Shown piece by piece: positions 9,626 to 19,071 of a stretch of 64,000 bases of DNA; within the stretch, counting starts at the first letter, position 1; every line of letters starts with the position of its first letter. This DNA is from JBIKWM01 sp044356305. Its GTDB lineage: Bacteria; Bacteroidota; Bacteroidia; UBA10329. A model generated the notes under the pieces. That model saw only the letters and a program-made list of their open reading frames with translations, had not been told where the DNA came from and did not search any database. The translations under genes and the position numbers were made by a program. The DNA is taken from the NCBI GenBank assembly GCA_044356305.1, contig JBIKWM010000007.1, forward strand, positions 1 through 64,000, in the 5' to 3' direction.

Positions 9626-12600
9626 ATGATGCAATTTCTGCGGATTTCATTCCTCAGCATTCTTATTGGGATAATCGCCCAATCAGATCTTTTCGGTCAA
9701 TGTGCCGGAGCGCAGTCGTTCACAGTGAATCCTGCACCGAACGGTGGTGGGAACACCTACCTGCCAGGTACGGTGGTGACGTACTGCTACACCATGAATG
9801 GCTATAGTCAGGCGGGTACCAATTGGGTGGATGGATTTGAGATTCTGATGGGATCAGGATGGCAATCCGGCAGCTTGATCGGTACTGTACCTCCAGGTAA
9901 TTTGAATGGCGGTGGAGGGCAATGGATGTGGAGCACATCGGTGACCGGTAGTTTCACAGGCCAAACGAATGGCCCAGGTTATTTCTTTGATTTGAACATT
10001 GACGGCAATCCTGGTAATGATTTCGGAGATTTGGGCTCGGGAATCTGGACCTTCTGCTTCCAGGCCACAGTGGGCAACGTTCCTGGAGCAAGTCTATCGG
10101 TAACTGTCAACGCCATGGGCGATGGCGCAATAGGTTCATGGAGCAATAATTCCTGTCCCGGTATACCGTTTACCCTCTCCACTGCCACCGTGGCGAGTTC
10201 TTCAACTGTAGTCACAGTAGGCCCACCTGCCACAATCTGTCCAGGGGCCAATACAACGCTCACTGCAGCAGGTGCAACCAGTTACACTTGGTCACCTGCA
10301 GCAGGATTATCGGCTACCACTGGGGCAAGTGTCACAGCAAGTCCGGCTGTCACTACGACTTACACTGTGACAGGCACCGGAGGATGCAATCCATGTGTGG
10401 CAACAGTCACAGTCACTGTAAGCCCTGTTCCGGTCGTCACTATCAATCCGAATCCCGCCACAATCTGTGCTGGGGGCAACATCGCACTCACCGCGGGCGG
10501 GGCCACTACCTATGCTTGGTCACCTGCAACAGGTCTTTCGGCCACTGCAGGGGCAAATGTGACAGCAAGTCCGGCCACAACCACGACCTATACTGTGACC
10601 GGCACAACTGCCGGGTGCAGCGGTACCGCTACCCGAACGGTCACGGTGAACCCCATACCGACTGTTACCATATCGCCAGCGGCTACGACCATTTGTGCAG
10701 GTGGCAACATAGCACTCACAGCCAATGGCGCCACCACCTATAGTTGGTCGCCCGGCACTGGTCTTTCAGCCACGACAGGTGCTACTGTCACTGCCAGCCC
10801 GGCCACGACCACAACCTATACTGTGACAGGCACTACCAATGGGTGCAACGGAACGGCAACGCAAACAGTGACCGTGGTGAGTTTCACAGCATCGGCTACC
10901 TCGACCAACTCGACTTGCACAGCCAGCGATGGCACCGTGACAGCCACTCCGAATCCGGTCGGAGCCTATACCTACAGTTGGAACACCGCACCTGTGCAGA
11001 ACACACAGACCGCAACGGGTCTACCGCCTGGCCCCTATACGGTAACAGTGACCGGACCAAACGGATGCACAGCTACAGCCAATGCCACAGTCACAGCCAC
11101 TAACCAGGTGGTGAACGTACCTGTGCCGACTACGACAGCCGCCATCTGTACAGCGCTCAACGGCACTGCAACAGCCAATCCGGCCAGTGGCACAGCCCCT
11201 TACATATACAGTTGGAACACAGCACCTGTTCAGGCCACTCAGACCGCCACAGGTCTGGCAAGTGGACCATACACGGTTACCGTGACTGATGCCAATGGAT
11301 GTACTGGCACGGCCAACGCCAATGTGGCATTGAACCCGGGTAATCTGACAGTTTCCATTCCTACAGTGAATAATGTCACATGCAACGGCAACTGCGATGG
11401 AAGCCTCGTTGCACTGCCGATTGGCGGCACAGCACCGATAAACACGGTCTGGAACGATCCCGCATCTCAGAGCACCCTCACCGCCAGCAGCCTCTGCGCG
11501 GGTAATTTTCAGGTGGTGGTGACCGATGTGAACGGATGTACTGCCAATGCCAACAGCACTGTGGCGCAGCCTACGGCCTTGACGGTGAACGTAACTACCG
11601 CCTCAGCTTGCCCTGGTCTGAGCAATGGAACCGCCACAGCCACACCGGGCGGTGGCACACCTCCTTATAACGTGACCTGGGGCGGAGCTAACCCTGCAGC
11701 AATGGCCGCGGGCAACTACACGGTCACAGTGACGGATGCCAACGGTTGCATGATCACCCAGAATGTGATAATCAGTAACTCAAACGCAATTGGTACCACC
11801 GTCACGACCACAGATGTGAGCTGCTTCGGTTTGAGTGATGGCACAGCCACATTGACCATCAACGGTGGTACGGCACCATTCAATACCAACTGGAACGGGG
11901 AAAATCCGAATGCACTTACCGCTGGGAATTATTCAGTTACAGTGACCGATCAGATAGGTTGTTCATCGACCAGCAATTTTGTGATCAATGAGCCTACTGC
12001 GCTTAGCGCCACCGCCACAGTCTCTGATGTGCTTTGCAGTGGAGGGACGAGTGGTTCAGCCACATTGAGCATCAACGGAGGTACCGCCCCTTATGGAGAG
12101 AACTGGGCAGGGGCAAATCCGGCAGCATTGCCAGCGGGGAATTATACTCCGATAGTAACGGATGCCAACGGATGCACCGTGAATGTTAACGTGACGGTGA
12201 ACGAACCAACAGCTCTGACCATTACCGTGGTAACGACCGATGCGACCTGCGCCACATACACGGATGGAACGGCTACTGAGACTGTGAATGGTGGAATAGG
12301 CCCCTATGCACTCAATTGGGGCGGGCAGAACCAGAACGCTATGGGCGCTGGCAACTACACGGTTACAGCGACCGATGTGAACGGATGCACTGCCAACGCT
12401 GCCTTCACTATTAATGAACCAACAGGCATGAGCATGACCGTGGCTGTGACGGACGTGCTCTGTTTCGGGGGCAGTGATGGAACTGCTGTGGAGGCCATAT
12501 TAGGTGGGACCGCACCCTATGCAGTGAATTGGAACGGTGAGAATCCCGCCTCCCTTGCTGCGGGCAACTACCAGGTTACCGCCACCGATGCACAAGGATG

Positions 12601-14758
12601 CTCATTGACAGAGAATTACAGCATCAACGAACCGAGTGTATTGATTGCACAAGTGGTAGTGACCGATGTGACGTGCTTCGGCCTTTCCACCGGGACGGCT
12701 GTTGAGTTAATCGCTGGTGGCACGGCACCTTACAACCTCAATTGGAACGGAGCGAATCAGGCCGGTCTGGCAACTGGTAACTACACCTTGGACGTGACGG
12801 ACGCCAACGGATGCGCCACTTCTGTGAACTTTACTGTGAACGAACCGACTCAGCTGACTGCCTCTGTTACAACCACCGATGCCCTCTGTTTCGGTGACGC
12901 CAACGGCACCGCCACTGTGCAGAGCAATGGAGGCACCCTGCCACACAATATCAATTGGAATGGACAGATTGCCAATGCACTTCCACAAGGCAGCTATATT
13001 GTAGATGTCACCGATGCGAATGGCTGTGCGGTTAACCTGCCGTACACCATCAATGAACCTACAGTTCTCACCACCACTTTGCAGACCACTGATGCCACAT
13101 GCTTCGGGTACTCCGATGGAACTGCGTTGCTGACAAATGGGGGTGGTACACCGCCATATGTTGAGTCTTGGGCCGGAGCGAACCCACTTGCCCTGCCTGC
13201 GGGGAACTATACGGGTACAGTGACCGATGCCAACGGGTGTAGTGTGGTTGCCACGGCAGCAATTTCTGAACCGACAGCCATGACTGTTCAGCTCACCACC
13301 ACCGATGTATTCTGCAACGGGAATGATGAGGGCACCGCCACGCTGACCGTTGCCGGAGGCACTCAGCCTTATGCTCAGAACTGGGGTGGGCTCAATCCAT
13401 CTGCCCTGCCAGCTGGGATACACAGCGTTACCGTGACAGATGCGAACGGCTGCGCTCAAACGCTGAACGCCACCATCAACGAACCTCCTGCTTTGGTGGT
13501 CAACATCAATACGATAGCCGGTGCCGCCTGTATCGGGCAGACGGTGAGTATGACCGGTTCGGTTAGCGGAGGAGTGGCACCTTACACCACCTCGTGGATA
13601 GCCCCTGTGGCCGACCAGTACTTCTTACCCAATGGAACAGATGCTCAGACCATAGCCTATGTGAATGGGGGCTACACTTTAGAAGCCACCGATGCGAACG
13701 GTTGCTATACGAACTTCACCTACAATATGCCTGTGAACGGGCCACTGGACATCATCGTGCCGCCAATCAGCCCGGTATGCCCGCTCACAGCCGCGAACTT
13801 CCAACTTTCAGGGAATGGGGGCGATGGCACATACAACTGGACATGGGATGTGAATCAGAATCCTATCACAGCCAACATTGTGACCCCACTCATCGATTCG
13901 GCCCTGACTATCACCTTCGTTTTGACCGACAATTGCACGGTTCTACCCGACACAGCTGTCGTAACTATCGTTGCATATCAGGCCCCTCCTTTCGCTATCG
14001 CTCCGCTTGATACTGCCGGTTGCGAGCCGTTCCTAGTCACTTTTTCAGACAATACGGTTCCGATGCCCGTACAGTGGATATGGACATTCAACGACCCTTA
14101 CAATCCTGGTGCTTATTATGTTGGCCCCAATGCGCTTTACGTATATGAGCACAGCGGAACCTATCAACCTGAGCTGACAGTCACTACAGTAGAGGGTTGC
14201 GAATTCAGCACAACGGCCAATATCACCGTTTACCCGCGACCACTGGCAGGTTTTGTCAGCGATCCTTTCGGCATCGCTAAACTCATTGATGCGAGATTTG
14301 AATTCACAGATAATTCGAGCGGTGCGGTGGAGTGGTTCTGGGATTTCGGAGATGGTGACACATCTTCATTCCCCGATCCGGTGCACATTTACTCTGATAC
14401 TGGTGAATACCGTGTGCTGCTTGCGGTATGGAGCGACATGGGCTGTGTCGATACGACTCAGTACAGTATTAAGATTGAACCCGACTTCACGATTTACATC
14501 CCCAATTCATTCACTCCAAACGGTGATGGATTCAATGACACCTTCGGAGCCAAGGGTATGAATGTTCAGAGCTTCTATATGACCATTCATAACCGTTGGG
14601 GCGAGCAACTGTTTGAGATTTTTGATATCAACAAGGGTTGGGACGGGATATACAAGGAAAAGCCCGTAGAACAGGGCATTTATGGATGGTCGGCCACTGT
14701 TGTCGAAATGAATGGCAAATCGCATGATCTGATCGGTAGCGTGCGGCTCATTAGGTAA
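9626..14758 (+). CDS. Giant SprB-like T9SS adhesin
   Basis: 1710 residues, signal peptide 1-24. After an N-terminal beta module, three nearly identical Ig-like repeats (about 192-420; core TICAGGNIALTA, ATTYxWSP, TTTTYTVTGT) are followed by about twelve SprB-like repeats of 65-75 residues (422-1288; pattern TDVxCFGxSDGTA, GGTAPYxxNWxG, AGNYxVTVTDANGC, NEP). A thirteenth divergent copy follows. Two PKD domains (about 1455-1615; WFWDFGDGDTSSFPDPVHIY) lead to the gliding-type C-terminal domain from 1619 (FTIYIPNSFTPNGDGFNDTF). It shares this organisation with the preceding gene. Residue-level repeat similarity suggests expansion by internal duplication. Confidence 0.9.
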   Translation: MMQFLRISFLSILIGIIAQSDLFGQCAGAQSFTVNPAPNGGGNTYLPGTVVTYCYTMNGYSQAGTNWVDGFEILMGSGWQSGSLIGTVPPGNLNGGGGQWMWSTSVTGSFTGQTNGPGYFFDLNIDGNPGNDFGDLGSGIWTFCFQATVGNVPGASLSVTVNAMGDGAIGSWSNNSCPGIPFTLSTATVASSSTVVTVGPPATICPGANTTLTAAGATSYTWSPAAGLSATTGASVTASPAVTTTYTVTGTGGCNPCVATVTVTVSPVPVVTINPNPATICAGGNIALTAGGATTYAWSPATGLSATAGANVTASPATTTTYTVTGTTAGCSGTATRTVTVNPIPTVTISPAATTICAGGNIALTANGATTYSWSPGTGLSATTGATVTASPATTTTYTVTGTTNGCNGTATQTVTVVSFTASATSTNSTCTASDGTVTATPNPVGAYTYSWNTAPVQNTQTATGLPPGPYTVTVTGPNGCTATANATVTATNQVVNVPVPTTTAAICTALNGTATANPASGTAPYIYSWNTAPVQATQTATGLASGPYTVTVTDANGCTGTANANVALNPGNLTVSIPTVNNVTCNGNCDGSLVALPIGGTAPINTVWNDPASQSTLTASSLCAGNFQVVVTDVNGCTANANSTVAQPTALTVNVTTASACPGLSNGTATATPGGGTPPYNVTWGGANPAAMAAGNYTVTVTDANGCMITQNVIISNSNAIGTTVTTTDVSCFGLSDGTATLTINGGTAPFNTNWNGENPNALTAGNYSVTVTDQIGCSSTSNFVINEPTALSATATVSDVLCSGGTSGSATLSINGGTAPYGENWAGANPAALPAGNYTPIVTDANGCTVNVNVTVNEPTALTITVVTTDATCATYTDGTATETVNGGIGPYALNWGGQNQNAMGAGNYTVTATDVNGCTANAAFTINEPTGMSMTVAVTDVLCFGGSDGTAVEAILGGTAPYAVNWNGENPASLAAGNYQVTATDAQGCSLTENYSINEPSVLIAQVVVTDVTCFGLSTGTAVELIAGGTAPYNLNWNGANQAGLATGNYTLDVTDANGCATSVNFTVNEPTQLTASVTTTDALCFGDANGTATVQSNGGTLPHNINWNGQIANALPQGSYIVDVTDANGCAVNLPYTINEPTVLTTTLQTTDATCFGYSDGTALLTNGGGTPPYVESWAGANPLALPAGNYTGTVTDANGCSVVATAAISEPTAMTVQLTTTDVFCNGNDEGTATLTVAGGTQPYAQNWGGLNPSALPAGIHSVTVTDANGCAQTLNATINEPPALVVNINTIAGAACIGQTVSMTGSVSGGVAPYTTSWIAPVADQYFLPNGTDAQTIAYVNGGYTLEATDANGCYTNFTYNMPVNGPLDIIVPPISPVCPLTAANFQLSGNGGDGTYNWTWDVNQNPITANIVTPLIDSALTITFVLTDNCTVLPDTAVVTIVAYQAPPFAIAPLDTAGCEPFLVTFSDNTVPMPVQWIWTFNDPYNPGAYYVGPNALYVYEHSGTYQPELTVTTVEGCEFSTTANITVYPRPLAGFVSDPFGIAKLIDARFEFTDNSSGAVEWFWDFGDGDTSSFPDPVHIYSDTGEYRVLLAVWSDMGCVDTTQYSIKIEPDFTIYIPNSFTPNGDGFNDTFGAKGMNVQSFYMTIHNRWGEQLFEIFDINKGWDGIYKEKPVEQGIYGWSATVVEMNGKSHDLIGSVRLIR
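10202..10884 (+). repeat. Triplicated Ig-like coding repeat
   Basis: Three successive units of about 230 bp within the giant adhesin gene encode nearly the same Ig-like module. DNA identity is visibly high in the stretches coding for TYxWSPxxGLSA and ASPATTTTYTVTGT. This indicates recent tandem duplication. Confidence 0.75.
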
Positions 14759-14825
14759 TGTTGCTGCAAAATTCATTGCATTTGGCAGCTTTACCTACTT
14801 TTGGACTCCCATCACCCCTTTCAAA

Positions 14826-16142
14826 ATGATGTTCCACAATAAAAAGAGCCTACTCCTTTTGCCATTGTTGTTTGCTTGCGCAAGCGTCTGGGCTCAGGAT
14901 AATGTGGGTATAGGCACCACAACACCACACCCGAATGCCTTGATGGAAATGAGCTCTACCGATAAGGGGCTGCTCATTCCCCGCATGTCGACCGTCCAGC
15001 GCATTGCCATTGCACCTGCTGCAAGTGCCAAGGGCCTTCTGGTGTTTGATACGGACGACAACCAGTTCTGGTATTGGGATGGCACGGTGTGGGTGACCGC
15101 TGTGAGTCAGACCGGACCCCAAGGTCCTGCTGGTCCCGCAGGACCGGCAGGGGCTGCCGGACCGGCCGGTGCCACTGGTCCGGCAGGACCCGCTGGGCCT
15201 ACCGGTGCTACGGGTGCTACCGGTCCTGCTGGTGCAAACGGGGCAGCAGGGCCAGCAGGTGCGACAGGCGCAACGGGGCCGACAGGTCTTGCCGGTGCAG
15301 CAGGAGCCGCGGGACCTATTGGGCCCGTTGGTCCGACAGGAGCAACTGGGGCCGCGGGTCCGGCCGGACCTGCCGGGGCCACTGGAGCCACCGGGGCAAC
15401 TGGCGCGACTGGACCTCAGGGTCCCATTGGCCCAACGGGCCCTTCGACAGGAGTTGTAGGCCCAACTGGTCCGGCAGGTCCTGCCGGACCAGCAGGTGCC
15501 GCTGGGGCAACCGGACCCGCGGGTCCTGCGGGAGCCATTGGGGCAACCGGTCCAGCCGGGCCGGCCGGGCCTGCGGGAGCTACGGGAGCAACAGGACCAG
15601 CAGGACCGGCTGGGCCAGCGGGTGCGACAGGAGCGACAGGAGCGACAGGAGCAACAGGTGCTACTGGACCTGCGGGACCAACAGGCCCGGCAGGATCAGC
15701 AACCACGGTGACGGTCAATCTGTCATCGACTGCAAATGTTGAGCAGGCTCCGCAGGCTGCCATCACTTATGTTGCCCTGACCGGATTGTCTCACACATTC
15801 ACAGTTCCCGCTGGTCAAACCTGGAAGGTCTACGCCAACTCACATGGCGAGGCATTTAACGTTGGGAGTTTCCGCGATTGCGTAGCCCAGTACGAGTTTT
15901 TTGTTGATGGGACAGCCACTGGCATCTTTCAACGAACGTTTATTGCCGACCTCTCAACTGAATTGAACTTCGCCTTCGGTGTTTGGAGTATCGGTATGGC
16001 GCAGACATTCACAGCGGGTACACATACCATCAGTGTACGTGGCGCCCATGCCGGACCGACTGGCACTGGCACCAACATCCGACTTTGCTCCGGTGCTGGC
16101 AATGTTGGGCAGTCTTTCCTCGAGATCATCCTTGTTCAGTAA
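14826..16142 (+). CDS. Collagen-like secreted surface protein
   Basis: 438 residues with a signal peptide at 1-24 (SLLLLPLLFACASVWAQ). A short N-terminal module (NVGIGTTTPHPNALMEMSS, then KGLLVFDTDDNQFWYWDG) is typical of Bacteroidota fibre-like proteins. A long Gly-X-Y collagen-like stretch occupies about 96-292, rich in GPAGPAGATGATG, with one interruption at GPSTGVVGP. A C-terminal beta-rich head of about 146 residues follows, which could trimerise as in other bacterial collagen-like proteins. There is no gliding-type C-terminal domain, unlike the upstream adhesins, so its anchoring is unclear. The next gene starts on its stop codon (TAATG), suggesting coupling. Confidence 0.85.
   Translation: MMFHNKKSLLLLPLLFACASVWAQDNVGIGTTTPHPNALMEMSSTDKGLLIPRMSTVQRIAIAPAASAKGLLVFDTDDNQFWYWDGTVWVTAVSQTGPQGPAGPAGPAGAAGPAGATGPAGPAGPTGATGATGPAGANGAAGPAGATGATGPTGLAGAAGAAGPIGPVGPTGATGAAGPAGPAGATGATGATGATGPQGPIGPTGPSTGVVGPTGPAGPAGPAGAAGATGPAGPAGAIGATGPAGPAGPAGATGATGPAGPAGPAGATGATGATGATGATGPAGPTGPAGSATTVTVNLSSTANVEQAPQAAITYVALTGLSHTFTVPAGQTWKVYANSHGEAFNVGSFRDCVAQYEFFVDGTATGIFQRTFIADLSTELNFAFGVWSIGMAQTFTAGTHTISVRGAHAGPTGTGTNIRLCSGAGNVGQSFLEIILVQ
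15111..15701 (+). repeat. Gly-X-Y collagen-like coding repeat
   Basis: A GC-rich 9-bp and 27-bp periodic stretch encoding about 65 Gly-X-Y triplets, dominated by GPA, GAT and GPT. The open frames seen here on both strands follow from this periodicity. Confidence 0.85.
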
Positions 16143-16453
16143 TGCCTGCAATGATGAGAATCCTGATTCAGATTATTCTCCTCAATGTGCCGCTACTTGT
16201 TTTCGGACAAGTGAAGTCAGATGGGGAAAATGCTCATGAGACTGCCACGGTCAAACCCATAGATACCAAAGTGGCCCAACATGGCGGGGCATCATCGCAG
16301 CCAAAGCCTGCGTCTGATTTTGACCGTTTCAAACCCGTGGAATTGAAAGCGGATCAAAACAGGAAGCCACGTATCCGTGAAAATGAAGAGGAGCTTCTGA
16401 AGCAAAAAGCAAAAGGGCCGGGACCGAAAGATCGGCTCCAGCCCGTCAGGTAA
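16142..16453 (+). CDS. Small secreted hypothetical protein
   Basis: 103 residues from an ATG overlapping the stop of the collagen-like gene by one base (TAATG); alternative ATGs follow at 16151 and 16154. A signal peptide is visible (MRILIQIILLNVPLLVFGQ). The mature part is short, charged and probably disordered, rich in Lys, Pro and Glu (KPASDFDRFKPVELKADQN). No family was recognised. The tight overlap suggests it serves the collagen-like protein, perhaps in export or attachment, but this is inference only. Confidence 0.6.
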   Translation: MPAMMRILIQIILLNVPLLVFGQVKSDGENAHETATVKPIDTKVAQHGGASSQPKPASDFDRFKPVELKADQNRKPRIRENEEELLKQKAKGPGPKDRLQPVR

Positions 16454-16494
16454 ATCTATTTTGATATCAAAAGGCCTTTAGCAGCCATTCTCCA

Positions 16495-18438
16495 TTACGC
16501 ATCTATCCGTGCGTATTTGGCGTTGCGCTCAATGAAATCCCTACGGGGCGGCACCTCATCTCCCATCAGCATGGAGAATACGTGGTCAGCCTCAGCGGCA
16601 TTTTCAACGGTCACAAGTCGGAGCGTGCGAAGCTCGGGGTTCATGGTTGTCTCCCATAGCTGCTCTGCATTCATCTCGCCCAGACCCTTGTAGCGCTGCA
16701 CGTTGACATTGCTGTCCTTAGCCTCGCCCCTGAACTCGATGATGGTGGCATCGCGGTCATTGTCGCTCCAGCAATAACGCTGCTTGCTACCGCGCTTCAC
16801 CAGGTATAATGGCGGTGTGGCGATGTAGAGGTGGCCGTTCTCCACCAGCTCGCGCATATAGCGGAAAAAGAAGGTGAGGATAAGCGTGGCAATGTGGCTG
16901 CCGTCAACGTCAGCATCGCACATGATCACGATCTTGTGATAGCGCAGGTGGGTGAGATTGAGCGCCCGTTCATCTTCGGGAGTGCCGATGGTGACACCCA
17001 ACGCGGTGTAGATGTTCTTGATCTCCTCATTCTCAAAGGCCTTGTGCTGCATGGCCTTCTCCACGTTAAGGATCTTGCCACGCAGAGGCAGAATGGCCTG
17101 AAAGTTCCGGTCGCGGCCCTGTTTGGCCGTGCCGCCTGCAGAATCGCCCTCGACAAGGAACAACTCGCATTTACCAGGGTCGCGGTCCGAGCAGTCGGCC
17201 AGTTTGCCAGGTAGTCCGGTACCGGTGAGCACATTCTTGCGCTGCACCATTTCGCGGGCCTTGCGGGCGGCATGACGTGCGGTGGCGGCAAGAATCACCT
17301 TGTCCACGATCATCCGGGCCTCTTTGGGATGCTCTTCCAAGTAATTGGTGAGCATGTCGCTGACAGCCTGATCCACCGCCCCGGCCACCTCAGAGTTGCC
17401 AAGCTTGGTCTTTGTCTGACCCTCGAACTGGGGTTCCTGCACCTTCACGCTCACAACAGCGGTGAGGCCCTCGCGGAAGTCATCGCCACTGATATCAAAC
17501 TTGAGCTTGGCCAACATGCCGGTCTTCTCGGCATACGACTTCAATGTGCGGGTAAGGCCCCTGCGGAAACCGGCCAGGTGCGTACCGCCCTCGTGGGTGT
17601 TGATGTTGTTCACATAACTGTGGACGTTCTCATTGAACGAGGTGTTGTAGCGCATGGCCACCTCCACCGGGATTCCGCTCCGCTCGCCTTCCATGTAGAT
17701 GGTATCGGCTATGAGGGGTTCGCGGACACCATCGAGGTACTGTGCGAATTCGCTGAGTCCGCCCTCTGAGAAGAAGGACTCGCTCAAATAGCTGCCATCT
17801 GAGCGCTGGTCGCGCTTATCGGTGATGTTGAGCCTGATCCCTTTGTTCAGGAAGGCCAGCTCGCGCAGACGGCCTGAAAGAGTATCATAGTTGTAGACCG
17901 TGGTGGTGAAGATGCTGGCATCGGGCTTGAAGGTGACCGTGGTCCCCCTGCGGTCGGTGTCGCCTACGATCTTGGCGGGATACAGTGGCTTTCCAATGTT
18001 GAATTCCTGCCTCCACAGTTTGCCGCCCCTGTGAACATGCACATCAAGATGTGTGGACAGCGCATTCACACAGCTCACGCCCACACCGTGCAGACCTCCG
18101 GACACCTTGTAGCTGTCCTTGTCAAACTTACCGCCCGCATGGAGCACGGTCATAACAACCTCAAGGGCTGAACGGCCCTCTTTGTGGTGCATATCGGTGG
18201 GGATGCCTCGGCCATCGTCCTGTACGGTGATGGAATCGTCCTCATTGATGAACACATCGATGTTCTTGCAATGCCCTGCAAGTGCCTCGTCAATGGAGTT
18301 GTCGACCACCTCATACACCAGATGATGGAGACCTTTTACGCCTATATCGCCAATGTACATGGCGGGGCGTTTGCGCACCGCCTCTAGTCCTTCGAGTACC
18401 TGAATGGAATCTGCTGAATACTCCTTCTGATCTGCCAT
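16495..18438 (-). CDS. gyrB: DNA gyrase subunit B
   Basis: 647 residues, normal length for Bacteroidota GyrB; ATP-dependent DNA supercoiling together with GyrA. GHKL ATPase motifs: YEVVDNSIDEALAG, DDGRGIPTDMH, and GGLHGVGVSCVNALS. The TOPRIM domain carries FLVEGDSAGG and the metal-binding IMCDADVDGSHI. The C-terminal tail contains RYKGLGEMNAEQLWETTMNP. GyrB is preferred to ParE because of the MYIGDIGVKGLHHLVYEVVDN beginning (split here as MYIGDIG / VKGLHHL) and the canonical tail. The gene is convergent with the small secreted gene upstream. Confidence 0.96.
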   Translation of the reverse strand: MADQKEYSADSIQVLEGLEAVRKRPAMYIGDIGVKGLHHLVYEVVDNSIDEALAGHCKNIDVFINEDDSITVQDDGRGIPTDMHHKEGRSALEVVMTVLHAGGKFDKDSYKVSGGLHGVGVSCVNALSTHLDVHVHRGGKLWRQEFNIGKPLYPAKIVGDTDRRGTTVTFKPDASIFTTTVYNYDTLSGRLRELAFLNKGIRLNITDKRDQRSDGSYLSESFFSEGGLSEFAQYLDGVREPLIADTIYMEGERSGIPVEVAMRYNTSFNENVHSYVNNINTHEGGTHLAGFRRGLTRTLKSYAEKTGMLAKLKFDISGDDFREGLTAVVSVKVQEPQFEGQTKTKLGNSEVAGAVDQAVSDMLTNYLEEHPKEARMIVDKVILAATARHAARKAREMVQRKNVLTGTGLPGKLADCSDRDPGKCELFLVEGDSAGGTAKQGRDRNFQAILPLRGKILNVEKAMQHKAFENEEIKNIYTALGVTIGTPEDERALNLTHLRYHKIVIMCDADVDGSHIATLILTFFFRYMRELVENGHLYIATPPLYLVKRGSKQRYCWSDNDRDATIIEFRGEAKDSNVNVQRYKGLGEMNAEQLWETTMNPELRTLRLVTVENAAEADHVFSMLMGDEVPPRRDFIERNAKYARIDA

Positions 18439-18572
18439 CGCGTTGATTTTGCACCCCCTTTTTTTCGGGTGTCGCGAATGTACTCAAATAGGCTGCGGAG
18501 GCCCGTTAGTAGGCCGTTTCAGGGCCATTAAGGTTATCAACAGCCGATCAACATTTATAGGGGCTTTCCGCT

Positions 18573-18686
18573 TCAACGGCTCCACCATGCGGCTGCACCA
18601 AAGAATATGGCCAGCCAGATGAGCCCCTTCAACAGGAAGAAGATGAAAGCGGCCCAACCGATCTTCTGCCAATGCCTGCGGAACAT
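18573..18686 (-). CDS. 37-residue single-span membrane protein
   Basis: A short reading frame with an ATG at 18686 and a TGA at 18573. The peptide begins MFRRHWQKIGWAAFIF and ends AAAWWSR. It has a basic N-terminus, one hydrophobic span of about 20 residues and aromatic flanks, so an inner-membrane location with the N-terminus inside is expected. It lies about 135 bp upstream of gyrB on the same strand. Similar tiny proteins (KKIGWAAFLFFLIKG-like) are known in Bacteroidota but have no assigned function. An overlapping 62-residue frame (18484-18672) lacks such features and was not adopted. Confidence 0.6.
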   Translation of the reverse strand: MFRRHWQKIGWAAFIFFLLKGLIWLAIFFGAAAWWSR

Positions 18687-18796
18687 GGGGCGAATTTCGG
18701 CAGATATCGCAACCGAACTGCCTGACCAGATCCGAATCTCAGGAGGCAGAAGGCCGCCTCAGGGTCGGGCCACTGCGCCACGTAGCGCTTGAGCGG

Positions 18797-18804
18797 TACC
18801 TTTG
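18797..18804 (+). promoter_or_regulatory. -7 box (TACCTTTG) for the DUF433 gene
   Basis: TACCTTTG matches TAnnTTTG exactly and lies 24 bp upstream of the DUF433 ATG. The -33 element is not clear. Confidence 0.45.
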
Positions 18805-18828
18805 CAATGTTCCAATCGGCTCAGGCAC

Positions 18829-19071
18829 ATGGAGGATAATGAATATCTGAAGAGGATCTCAATTGATGATGCCATCTGCAATGGGCGTCCGATAATAAGA
18901 GGGATGCGTATTACCGTGCAGACGGTATTGGAGTTCATTCTGGCCGGCACACCCGATAACGAGATCTTGGAGCAGTTCCCTCTTCTGGAGGCAGAAGACC
19001 TTGAGGCCTGTAGGCTATTTGCCATTCGCATTCTGGACAATGGATTCACCGTACGAGGCATTGCAGCCTGA
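18829..19071 (+). CDS. DUF433 antitoxin-like protein
   Basis: 80 residues from ATG 18829 (MEDNEYLKRISID), chosen because the -7 box lies just upstream. The fold signature is SxxDAICNGRPIIRGMRITVQTVLEFILAGTPDNE, with ILEQFPLLEAEDLEACRLFAIR, typical of DUF433 proteins that contain a helix-turn-helix. They are often paired with a DUF5615 PIN-like protein in a putative toxin-antitoxin module. The partner follows here, overlapping the end of this gene, but is broken by two stop codons. This frame is intact and of normal length. Confidence 0.85.
   Translation: MEDNEYLKRISIDDAICNGRPIIRGMRITVQTVLEFILAGTPDNEILEQFPLLEAEDLEACRLFAIRILDNGFTVRGIAA

Noticed and set aside
10288..11103. His/Ser/Arg-rich frames inside the giant adhesin
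   Set aside because: Different reading frames of the Ig-like and SprB repeats; periodicity explains their length.
15074..15742. Several Arg/Gly/Ser-rich and Pro-rich frames in the collagen-like region
   Set aside because: Alternative frames of the Gly-X-Y repeat; the plus frame with signal peptide and head domain is the real gene.
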